The notes beneath the pieces were generated by a model. It saw only the letters and a list, made by a program, of their open reading frames with translations, was not told the DNA's origin and searched no databases. From contig CANOCD010000078.1 of assembly GCA_947564495.1 (NCBI GenBank), positions 1 through 6,038 of the forward strand: a stretch of 6,038 bases of DNA, in the 5' to 3' direction. Of the stretch, positions 1 through 4,527 are shown piece by piece. Both the position numbers and the translations under genes were made by a program. This stretch comes from an uncultured Angelakisella sp. (GTDB lineage: Bacteria; Bacillota; Clostridia; Oscillospirales; Ruminococcaceae). Position 1 is the stretch's first letter, and every line of letters starts with the position of its first letter.

Positions 1-970
1 GCAGCTCGGCGATGGTGTAGGTGTTGCTGGGGTGGAAGGGCATGGCGATGGTGGGTTCCACCGTGGCAAGGTCCACGTAGACCAGGCCGTCGTAGTAGGC
101 CACGTCGGCGGGGTCCAGCTTCTTGTAGGCTTCGGGGCGGCCATGGATGGCGAAGTAGTCGGCCACCTTGTCGTCGGTGCGCCAGATGGAGGACCAGCAG
201 GTGGTCTCGGTGGTCATCACGTCGATGCCGTTGCGGTACTCAACGGGCAGATTGGCGATGCCGTCGCCGATGAACTCCATGACCCGGTTCTTCACGTAGC
301 CGCAGGCGTAGACCTTGCCGATGATGGAGAGGGCCACGTCCTGGGGCCCCACCCCCTTCTGGGGCTTGCCGGTGAGGTAGATGCCGATGACGCCGGGCCG
401 GGCGAAGTCGTAGGTGCGGCCCAGGAGCTGCTTGGCAAGCTCCCCGCCGCCCTCCCCCACGGCCATGGTGCCCAGGGCGCCGTACCGGGTGTGGCTGTCG
501 CTCCCCAGGATCATCCGCCCGCAGCCGGACATCATCTCCCGGTTGTAGCTGTGGATGACCGCCATATTGGTGGGGACGTAGATGCCGCCGTATTTTTTGG
601 CGGCGGAGAGGGCGAACATATGGTCATCCTCGTTGATGGTGCCCCCCACGGCGCAGAGGCTGTTGTGGCAGTTGGTGAGGACGTAGGGGATGGGGAACTT
701 CTCCATCCCGGAGGCCCGGGCCGTCTGGATGATGCCCACGTATGTAATGTCGTGGGAGGTGATGGAGTCGAACTTGATCCGCAGGGCGTCGGGGTCATCG
801 GAGGTATTGTGGGCCTCGATGATGGAGTAGGCCATGGTGCCCTTCTTGGCCTCTTCCCGGCTCACTTCCCGCCCGGTTTTCTGCTTCAGGGCAGCGGCGG
901 CGCCGCCGTCGTCGGGGATGATCTCGGTCTGGTTCACAAGGAAAACGCCGGTGTCATAAAGTTTTACCAT
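1..970 (-). CDS. Aconitase-superfamily hydratase, N-terminal 323 residues (3' end outside window)
   Basis: Reading from ATG at 970 gives 323 codons with no stop, continuing past position 1. The protein shows the aconitase alpha-subunit fold signature: [14 protein letters not shown] at residues 151-164, matching the active-site Asp-Ser-His of mitochondrial aconitase (here D158, S159, H160), and a glycine-rich [15 protein letters not shown] segment. Around 253-323 the [21 protein letters not shown] and [11 protein letters not shown] segments align with the corresponding aconitase stretches. The three cysteines that hold the [4Fe-4S] cluster lie further on in this family and are not visible here. 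Where classical aconitases have HCDHLI, this protein has NCHNSL (residues 100-105), so it belongs to a divergent branch usually labelled only 'hydratase'. Expected role: cytoplasmic, reversible hydration/dehydration of a tri- or dicarboxylate. The start is fixed by an AGGAGA Shine-Dalgarno at 978-983, 7 nt away. It lies downstream of the PrpD-family gene on the same strand, separated by a repeat-rich gap. Family assignment is firm; the substrate is unknown. Confidence 0.9.
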   Translation of the reverse strand, partial: MVKLYDTGVFLVNQTEIIPDDGGAAAALKQKTGREVSREEAKKGTMAYSIIEAHNTSDDPDALRIKFDSITSHDITYVGIIQTARASGMEKFPIPYVLTNCHNSLCAVGGTINEDDHMFALSAAKKYGGIYVPTNMAVIHSYNREMMSGCGRMILGSDSHTRYGALGTMAVGEGGGELAKQLLGRTYDFARPGVIGIYLTGKPQKGVGPQDVALSIIGKVYACGYVKNRVMEFIGDGIANLPVEYRNGIDVMTTETTCWSSIWRTDDKVADYFAIHGRPEAYKKLDPADVAYYDGLVYVDLATVEPTIAMPFHPSNTYTIAEL

Positions 971-992
971 ATTCGTCTCTCCTTTTTCTTTA

Positions 993-1007
993 AGCCCCGG
1001 TGGGGCT
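993..1007 (-). promoter_or_regulatory. Small GC hairpin in the hydratase 5' leader
   Basis: Perfect 6-bp stem (AGCCCC / GGGGCT) with a 3-nt loop, lying about 10 nt upstream of the hydratase Shine-Dalgarno. It has no following T-run on the minus strand, so it is not an intrinsic terminator. It could protect the 5' end or modulate translation, or it may have no role. No convincing -35/-10 pair was found upstream; the best candidate boxes between about 1010 and 1050 match poorly. The hydratase may therefore depend on read-through from the PrpD-family gene. Confidence 0.3.
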
Positions 1008-1053
1008 GATTTACAAATAGATTGGTTTCAGTACACAAGCAAAGCTATCGCCC

Positions 1054-1136
1054 CCGCCAGGGCCTCCCCTGAAAGGGGAGGTGGTCTCCGCAGAGACCGG
1101 AGAGGTGGCCCCCGCAGGGGGCCTAGGCGCTGGCGG
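1054..1136. repeat. Branched inverted-repeat unit: outer stem with three inner hairpins
   Basis: Outer arms CCGCCAG (1054-1060) and CTGGCGG (1130-1136) are perfect complements. They enclose three perfect hairpins: 1063-1081 (8-bp stem, loop GAA), 1083-1098 (6-bp stem, loop CGCA) and 1107-1123 (7-bp stem, loop GCA). As RNA or extruded DNA this forms a four-way, cloverleaf-like junction. It is not a tRNA: the lengths, loops and lack of a CCA/acceptor pattern do not fit. Confidence 0.6.
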
Positions 1137-1172
1137 TCTGCACAATCTCCCCCTGTCCCGCCAGCCAGCACG

Positions 1173-1207
1173 TTCCGGATTCGGGCCCAGCCGGGCCCTG
1201 TCCGGAA
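1173..1207. repeat. Interrupted hairpin
   Basis: Outer arms TTCCGGA (1173-1179) and TCCGGAA (1201-1207) pair perfectly, and the inner GGGCCC (1183-1188) pairs with GGGCCC (1193-1198) around the loop AGCC. It is part of the mosaic; no T-run follows on either strand, so it is not an intrinsic terminator. Confidence 0.5.
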
Positions 1208-1240
1208 GGGCAGGCGCTACAGGGCGCCAGCGGGGGCGCT

Positions 1241-1282
1241 CCTGCGGCTGGGTGCCGGAGCAGTCTCGTTACCGGCCGCAGG
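1241..1282. repeat. Long-range stem in the repeat mosaic
   Basis: CCTGCGGC (1241-1248) pairs perfectly with GCCGCAGG (1275-1282), and GGT (1251-1253) with ACC (1271-1273) just inside. It is a further structured segment of the intergenic mosaic, with no terminator tail and no recognisable RNA family. Confidence 0.45.
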
Positions 1283-1433
1283 TTGTCACTTCGCTTTTAC
1301 CAGGTGCAGGAGGAAAACCAGCCCTTCGTTCCCGGCGCCATGTTTTTCCTGCGTCCGGTTTTGTTAGGCTCGTTCCCGGGTTCTGCGGCCTGGCTCATAC
1401 ATCTGTACAGGCCATCACCGCCTAGGGGTATTT

Positions 1434-1494
1434 CGCCCGCTGCGGCGGGCGACCAGGGCGTCGCCCTGGACCTACCGCCCTTTGAAAAGGGCGG
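1434..1494. repeat. Three adjacent perfect hairpins
   Basis: Three stem-loops lie almost end to end: 1434-1451 (7-bp stem, loop TGCG), 1453-1469 (7-bp stem, loop GTC) and 1475-1494 (8-bp stem, loop TGAA). The last runs into the first copy of the 17-bp direct repeat. Such regular packing is not expected by chance even in GC-rich DNA. Confidence 0.6.
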
Positions 1495-1505
1495 CCCTAA
1501 ACTTT
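1489..1505. repeat. 17-bp direct repeat, copy 1
   Basis: GGGCGGCCCTAAACTTT occurs here and again, identical, at 1661-1677, with start points 172 bp apart. Each copy overlaps or directly follows a strong hairpin. The copies may mark the ends of a repeat cassette, or may be two instances of one dispersed element; the sequence alone does not decide. Confidence 0.6.
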
Positions 1506-1585
1506 ACACCCTACATTACCTTGCGGTCGTCTTAGCTTGTGCCTGGAGTCCTAACTCCAAATCCCCCCCGGAGGGCAGAGGGGTA

Positions 1586-1609
1586 CACGGGGGGACTGGT
1601 CCCCCCGTG
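1586..1609. repeat. Perfect 10-bp stem-loop
   Basis: CACGGGGGGA (1586-1595) pairs perfectly with TCCCCCCGTG (1600-1609) around loop CTGG. It sits 1 nt from the three-way junction unit that follows. There is no adjacent T-run, so it is not a classical terminator. Confidence 0.55.
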
Positions 1610-1610
1610 A

Positions 1611-1660
1611 GGCGCAACGGCCCGAAGGGCCCCGGACCTTCCGCAGAAGGTCCTTGCGCC
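1611..1660. repeat. Three-way-junction inverted repeat unit
   Basis: Outer arms GGCGCAA (1611-1617) and TTGCGCC (1654-1660) are perfect complements enclosing two perfect hairpins: GGCCC-GAA-GGGCC (1619-1631) and an 8-bp stem GGACCTTC/GAAGGTCC (1634-1653) with loop CGCA. Nearly every base of the 50-nt unit is paired. The second 17-bp direct-repeat copy starts immediately after it. Confidence 0.6.
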
Positions 1661-1677
1661 GGGCGGCCCTAAACTTT
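1661..1677. repeat. 17-bp direct repeat, copy 2
   Basis: Identical to 1489-1505. It lies about 20 bp beyond the stop codon of the PrpD-family gene, so the mosaic begins almost directly after that gene in transcription direction. No intrinsic terminator with a T-run is seen between the stop codon and this copy. Confidence 0.6.
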
Positions 1678-1696
1678 GCCTGGCTCGATTGACAGG

Positions 1697-3052
1697 CTAG
1701 AGTTCCGGCAGGACTTCCGCCTTGTCCAGGGCCAGTATTGCCTCCACCACAGCCTCCGCCCTTTCCCCATGGCACCCCCGGATCAGCCCCAGCGCCTTGG
1801 CCCGCACCTGCTCCCGGGTCAGCGGGTTATCCACGCTCCCCGAAGCATCAGCGACCTCCACAGTCAGCCGCCGCCCTTCCCTGCACTCCACCGTCACCCG
1901 GCTCCCCCAATGCCTGGGATAAGCCGCCGTCAAACTGGCGTCCTCCGTGACCGTGATCCGCTCCAAAAACCCCTGGACCTCCGGCCTCAAAACAAACTCC
2001 CCGGTGAAGCAGTCAAGCCCCACTTCCCCGTAAAGCAGAGCGCAAGCCACGCAGTAAGGGGTAGAAAACTTCGCCTGGGCCGGCGTCCGGGGCCGCAGAC
2101 TCCCCTCCCCCCGCCCGCACTGCTGATACCCCACCTGGTAGGTATCCACCCAGACGCAGTCGATCTCCCCCGGCTCCAGCCCGTGCTCGGCCCGCAGAGC
2201 CAAAGCCCCGTCCACCGCCCCATGGGTGCTCCTGGCGCAGGGGTAAGGCCGGTTGTCCATCCGCTGGAGCTCCCAGACCGTCCCCAGGTCCTTGCACACC
2301 TGGGAGACATCCCCCTCCCGGGTCATGGCGTTCAAAAGCCCCCCGTCCTCGGCGGTGAGGATATGCTCCGGCCCCGTCATCCCGGCCTTAGCCAGCAGCG
2401 CCGCCTCGCAGCCGCTCACAGCCGCCCGGGCCGGGTTCAGGGATTTGCTGTTGGTCCCGTCCCCCAGAAAGGCCCACACCCCGAAGGACTGGCTCCCCCC
2501 CAGCCCCAGGGCGGAGGTCATCCCCGCCTCGTCCAGCCCCAGGAGCTTGCCGCAGGCCGCGGCCGCCCCGAAGGTCCCCGCCGTGGCGGTGGCGTGCCAC
2601 CCCTGCTTCCGGTGGGATGCCACCCCCAGGGCCTTGCCGATCCGGGCCATGGTCTCGTAGCCGCAGACCACCGCCAGCAGGAGCTCCTCCCCGCTTTTGC
2701 CCAGCTGCTCCGCCAGCCCCCAGGCGGCGGGGATCACCACCGCCCCGATGTGGGTCTTGGACCCGGTGTGGAGGTCATCCAGCCCCAAAGCGTCCCCCGC
2801 CAAAGCGTTGAGGAACACCGCCGTGGTCAGGGGGGCCTTCTCCCCCCGCCCCCACAGGCTCGCCTTGCCCTTCTCCCCCGCCAGGGGCAGATAGGTCTCG
2901 GCCACCTTCCGGGGCAGAGGGGCGTTCACGCCCCCCAAAGCCGCCCCCAGGTTGTCCAGCAGCAGCAGCCGGGCGGTATCCCGGACCTCCTCCGGGATGT
3001 CCTCCCACCGCAAGCCCGCAAGGAACCGGGCCAGCTCTCTCAGTTCGCTCAT
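1697..3052 (-). CDS. MmgE/PrpD family protein (2-methylcitrate dehydratase / cis-aconitate decarboxylase-like)
   Basis: A 451-residue protein, close to the usual family length (about 450-480). Family landmarks in order: N-terminal helical segment (1-55); DDLHTGSKTHIGAVVIPAA (92-110), the counterpart of the DD...HP-G-A-V-P motif; GWHATATAGTFGAAAA (151-166); GDGTNSKSLNPARAAVSG (197-214); the lid-domain motif RPYPCARSTHGAVDGAL (268-284); and QAKFSTPYCVACAL (326-339). By analogy with cis-aconitate decarboxylase, H101, H153 and K203 are the likely active-site residues. The proline after the first histidine (HP) is replaced by isoleucine. Enzymes of this family dehydrate 2-methylcitrate, decarboxylate cis-aconitate to itaconate, or act on unknown substrates, so this could be any of these. 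It is cytoplasmic, with no signal or membrane segments. The start at 3052 has a modest AGGCGG site at 3060-3065, 7 nt upstream. It is divergent from the AbrB-type transporter and upstream of the hydratase, which suggests one organic-acid pathway. Confidence 0.92.
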   Translation of the reverse strand: MSELRELARFLAGLRWEDIPEEVRDTARLLLLDNLGAALGGVNAPLPRKVAETYLPLAGEKGKASLWGRGEKAPLTTAVFLNALAGDALGLDDLHTGSKTHIGAVVIPAAWGLAEQLGKSGEELLLAVVCGYETMARIGKALGVASHRKQGWHATATAGTFGAAAACGKLLGLDEAGMTSALGLGGSQSFGVWAFLGDGTNSKSLNPARAAVSGCEAALLAKAGMTGPEHILTAEDGGLLNAMTREGDVSQVCKDLGTVWELQRMDNRPYPCARSTHGAVDGALALRAEHGLEPGEIDCVWVDTYQVGYQQCGRGEGSLRPRTPAQAKFSTPYCVACALLYGEVGLDCFTGEFVLRPEVQGFLERITVTEDASLTAAYPRHWGSRVTVECREGRRLTVEVADASGSVDNPLTREQVRAKALGLIRGCHGERAEAVVEAILALDKAEVLPEL

Positions 3053-3110
3053 CCAGATCCCGCCTTTCTGTCCGCCGGGGGATATTTTGAAGGTTTTTGC
3101 CGGTACCCAC

Positions 3111-3139
3111 TTGTGAAATCCACGGCTTTATTATATAAT
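3111..3139 (+). promoter_or_regulatory. Promoter for the AbrB-family transporter
   Basis: TTGTGA at 3111-3116 (4 of 6 matches to the -35 consensus) is followed by 17 bp and a perfect TATAAT at 3134-3139. The predicted transcript start near 3146 gives a leader of about 85 nt before the transporter ATG. Its -10 overlaps by 2 bp the -10 of the opposite-strand promoter. Confidence 0.65.
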
Positions 3140-3158
3140 AGAGCATGGTATAAATCAA
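3130..3158 (-). promoter_or_regulatory. Promoter for the MmgE/PrpD-family gene
   Basis: On the minus strand, TTGATT (3158-3153, 4 of 6 -35 matches) is followed by 17 bp and a perfect TATAAT (3135-3130). The predicted transcript start near 3123 leaves a leader of about 70 nt. The two TATAAT boxes come from one palindromic stretch, TATTATATAATA, so RNA polymerase could probably not occupy both promoters at once. Confidence 0.6.
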
Positions 3159-3214
3159 ATCGAAATTTCTTTGGCAAGGGTATAGTTTTTTTTTATATCC
3201 TTTCCGACAGAAAT

Positions 3215-3222
3215 GGAGGAGG
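3215..3222 (+). promoter_or_regulatory. Strong Shine-Dalgarno setting the transporter start
   Basis: GGAGGAGG followed by 8 nt and ATG at 3231. This excludes the in-frame ATG at 3213, which lies directly against the Shine-Dalgarno and has no ribosome site of its own. The protein therefore starts MGNVLLTLAV. Confidence 0.85.
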
Positions 3223-3230
3223 CTTTTTCT

Positions 3231-4304
3231 ATGGGAAACGTGCTTCTGACCCTGGCGGTAGGGGTCGCCGCGGGGTATCTGTTCTTCAAACTGAAGGTCC
3301 CCGGGGGCCTCATCGTGGGGGCCATCATCGGGGTGGCGGCCCTGAACATCACCTTTGAAGCCGCCAGCTTCCCCGGCCTGGCCCGGACGGTGGCCCAGAT
3401 CACGGCGGGCTCCTTCATCGGCTGCTCGGTGAGCCGGGAGGACATGAAGAACCTACCCAGAATACTAAAGCCTTTGGGCATCCTCATCGCCGGGTATCTC
3501 ATCCTCAACCTGGGGGCGGGCTTTCTGGTCTGCACCATCTCCCAGATGGACCTTCTCACCAGCCTCATGTGCTGCGTCCCCGGCGGCATGAGCGATATGC
3601 CCATCATCGCCGCCGACCTGGGGGCCAAGGTCCCCTATGTGGCGGTCCTTCAGTTCGTCCGGATGGCCGTGGGGGTGGGCTGTTTCCCCCTCATCATCTC
3701 CAAGGTGGTCGGCACCAAAGCCACCGTCCCGGCGGAGGCCCCCCAGGCCCCTGCCTCCCCTGCCCCCTCGGAGGCTCCCACCGCCAAAGCTCCCGCCGGG
3801 GATAAGGGCCCCGGGGTCATCCTCCTCACCATGGTGGTGGGGTGCATCTTCGGCTTTCTGGGCAAGTCCCTGGGCATCCCCGCCGGGACCATCCTCTTTT
3901 CCACCGTCAGCGTCCTGGTGTTCAAGCTGGTCTGGGGCCGGGCCTTTGTCCCCCGGTGGCTCAAGCGGGTGGCCCAGATCCTCACCGGCTGCTACATCGG
4001 CTGCGCCTTTGGCCGCCAGGAGCTGGCCGACCTGCGCTACCTGGTCCTCCCGGCGGCGGTGCTCCTGGCCCTCTACCTCTTGAACTGCTTCTTCATGGGC
4101 TGGCTCCTCCCCCGTGTCACCCATCTGAACCGTGCCGAAGCCATGCTCATCGCCACCCCCGCCGGAGCCTCGGACATGGCACTCATCTCCTCCGACGTGG
4201 GGGTGGACAGCCCCGACGTCTGCTTCATCCAGATTTTGCGGATGATCATCGTGGTGGTGTTCTTCCCCAATATCGTCAATCTGGTGGTGCATCTCTTTGG
4301 ATAG
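3231..4304 (+). CDS. AbrB-family membrane transporter (often annotated 'putative ammonia monooxygenase')
   Basis: A 357-residue integral membrane protein built from two homologous halves, as in the AbrB duplication family. Half 1 runs about 1-160 and half 2 about 195-357. Paired motifs are AQITAGSFIGCSVSR (55-69) with AQILTGCYIGCAFGR (248-262), CVPGGMSDMPII (115-126) with IATPAGASDMALI (307-319), and LQFVRMAVGVGCFP (140-153) with IQILRMIIVVVFFP (334-347). Each half has about four to five hydrophobic segments. The halves are joined by an Ala/Pro-rich, probably unstructured linker at 163-192. The family name 'ammonia monooxygenase' is historical: there is no copper or catalytic motif, and the fold suggests a transporter or membrane regulator. 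Next to a PrpD-type enzyme and an aconitase-like hydratase, a carboxylate permease is the natural guess, but no substrate is shown by the sequence. It has its own promoter and is not overlapped by other genes; the stop is followed by a separate promoter and terminators. Confidence 0.9.
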   Translation: MGNVLLTLAVGVAAGYLFFKLKVPGGLIVGAIIGVAALNITFEAASFPGLARTVAQITAGSFIGCSVSREDMKNLPRILKPLGILIAGYLILNLGAGFLVCTISQMDLLTSLMCCVPGGMSDMPIIAADLGAKVPYVAVLQFVRMAVGVGCFPLIISKVVGTKATVPAEAPQAPASPAPSEAPTAKAPAGDKGPGVILLTMVVGCIFGFLGKSLGIPAGTILFSTVSVLVFKLVWGRAFVPRWLKRVAQILTGCYIGCAFGRQELADLRYLVLPAAVLLALYLLNCFFMGWLLPRVTHLNRAEAMLIATPAGASDMALISSDVGVDSPDVCFIQILRMIIVVVFFPNIVNLVVHLFG

Positions 4305-4307
4305 GGC

Positions 4308-4336
4308 TTGACTTCCCCATGGGGATAGGATACAAT
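4308..4336 (+). promoter_or_regulatory. Promoter directly after the transporter stop codon, with palindrome in spacer
   Basis: TTGACT (4308-4313, 5 of 6) and TACAAT (4331-4336, 5 of 6) are separated by 17 bp. The spacer contains the perfect 12-bp palindrome TCCCCATGGGGA (4314-4325), which touches the -35 box and could be an operator. The predicted transcript start is near 4343. No annotated-size gene follows before the terminator at 4450, so the product would be a short RNA of about 135 nt. Confidence 0.6.
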
Positions 4337-4352
4337 AAAAGTGTCCCCCTGG

Positions 4353-4437
4353 AAATGTCTACCGCCTGCCGGGAGCGGGATACAAAAAACCGGTTCGCAA
4401 ATGTTTACCGCTTGTTCGCAGCGGGATAGAAAAGCCG
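4353..4437 (+). repeat. Two imperfect tandem repeats, 46-bp period
   Basis: The units start at 4353 and 4399. Both share AAATGT-Y-TACCGC-Y-TG, then AGCGGGATA, then an A-run and CC; about 23 of the first 30 positions agree. Unit 2 has a perfect 5-bp stem CCGCT (4408-4412)/AGCGG (4420-4424), and unit 1 has CCGC (4362-4365)/GCGG (4375-4378). Read from their own ATG codons (which are in different frames), both units encode M-x-T-A-C-x-x-R-D-x-K. With only two units and 16 bp or less of unbroken shared sequence, this is not a CRISPR array. Confidence 0.6.
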
Positions 4438-4449
4438 AACTCATAAATC

Positions 4450-4477
4450 GCCCCCGTCCTTTCCGGCGGGGGCTTTT
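4450..4477 (+). terminator. Intrinsic terminator after transporter / small RNA
   Basis: Perfect 7-bp stem GCCCCCG (4450-4456)/CGGGGGC (4467-4473) with a 10-nt loop, followed by TTTT (4474-4477). It would end plus-strand transcripts from both the transporter promoter and the promoter at 4308. Confidence 0.75.
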
Positions 4478-4482
4478 CCATG

Positions 4483-4522
4483 AAAAAAGGCGGAGGCCCC
4501 GCCCGGGCTCCCCGCCTTTTTT
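4483..4522. terminator. Bidirectional terminator between convergent genes
   Basis: A6-GGCGG (4483-4493) and CCGCC-T6 (4512-4522) form an 11-bp stem with T-runs on both strands, plus a small inner GCCC/GGGC pairing. It starts 6 bp beyond the stop codon of the minus-strand membrane protein, which it should terminate. It also backs up the terminator at 4450-4477 for plus-strand transcription. Confidence 0.8.
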
Positions 4523-4527
4523 GTCTG

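Larger units (their letters stand above)
1054..1677. repeat. Hairpin-dense intergenic repeat mosaic
   Basis: This stretch fills most of the gap between the two minus-strand genes. It contains at least nine perfect inverted repeats with 6-10 bp stems and 3-4 nt loops, several nested inside longer outer stems, plus a 17-bp direct repeat. The open frames in it have no Shine-Dalgarno, no recognisable domain and low-complexity composition, so I see no gene. Dense palindromic intergenic repeats of this style are known from GC-rich Oscillospiraceae/Ruminococcaceae genomes. That it is such a dispersed element is an inference that would need a genome-wide search. Its position, between two genes likely to work together, suggests insertion into an operon or a role in differential expression of the two. 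Confidence 0.65.
4343..4477 (+). ncRNA. Candidate small RNA (3'-region of the transporter gene)
   Basis: Predicted from a promoter (4308-4336) and an intrinsic terminator (4450-4477) that bracket about 135 nt without a normal gene. The interior has two imperfect tandem repeats, each able to form a small CCGC...GCGG hairpin followed by an A-rich stretch. A 24-codon frame begins at ATG 4355 and ends at 4429, but no Shine-Dalgarno precedes it. I recognise no known RNA family. It could alternatively be only the 3' untranslated region of the transporter mRNA, with the promoter match fortuitous. Confidence 0.4.

Noticed and set aside
993..1007. Intrinsic terminator upstream of the hydratase
   Set aside because: The stem-loop is not followed by a T-run on either strand.
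32..1009. Long plus-strand open frame of 325 codons opposite the hydratase
   Set aside because: Its translation is low-complexity Gly/Val/Asp/His-rich with no domain. The minus strand carries a clear aconitase-family protein with a ribosome site; this is a GC-rich antisense shadow.
1054..1136. tRNA-like cloverleaf
   Set aside because: Three hairpins in an outer stem look similar, but stem lengths, loop sizes and missing TΨC/anticodon-type features do not match a tRNA.
1081..1672. Two plus-strand frames of 114 and 129 codons in the intergenic mosaic
   Set aside because: No Shine-Dalgarno, no recognisable domain, and both run through perfect inverted repeats, which explains their odd composition.
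3213..3230. Earlier ATG for the transporter (6 extra residues)
   Set aside because: It directly abuts the GGAGGAGG Shine-Dalgarno that serves the ATG at 3231, and has no ribosome site of its own.
1676..3358. Plus-strand open frame of 560 codons opposite the PrpD-family gene
   Set aside because: Pro/Gln/His/Arg-rich translation without motifs. It spans the divergent promoter region and lies antisense to a well-conserved enzyme.
4353..4437. CRISPR remnant
   Set aside because: There are only two imperfect units, similarity runs through most of the period, and no distinct spacers or cas genes are seen.
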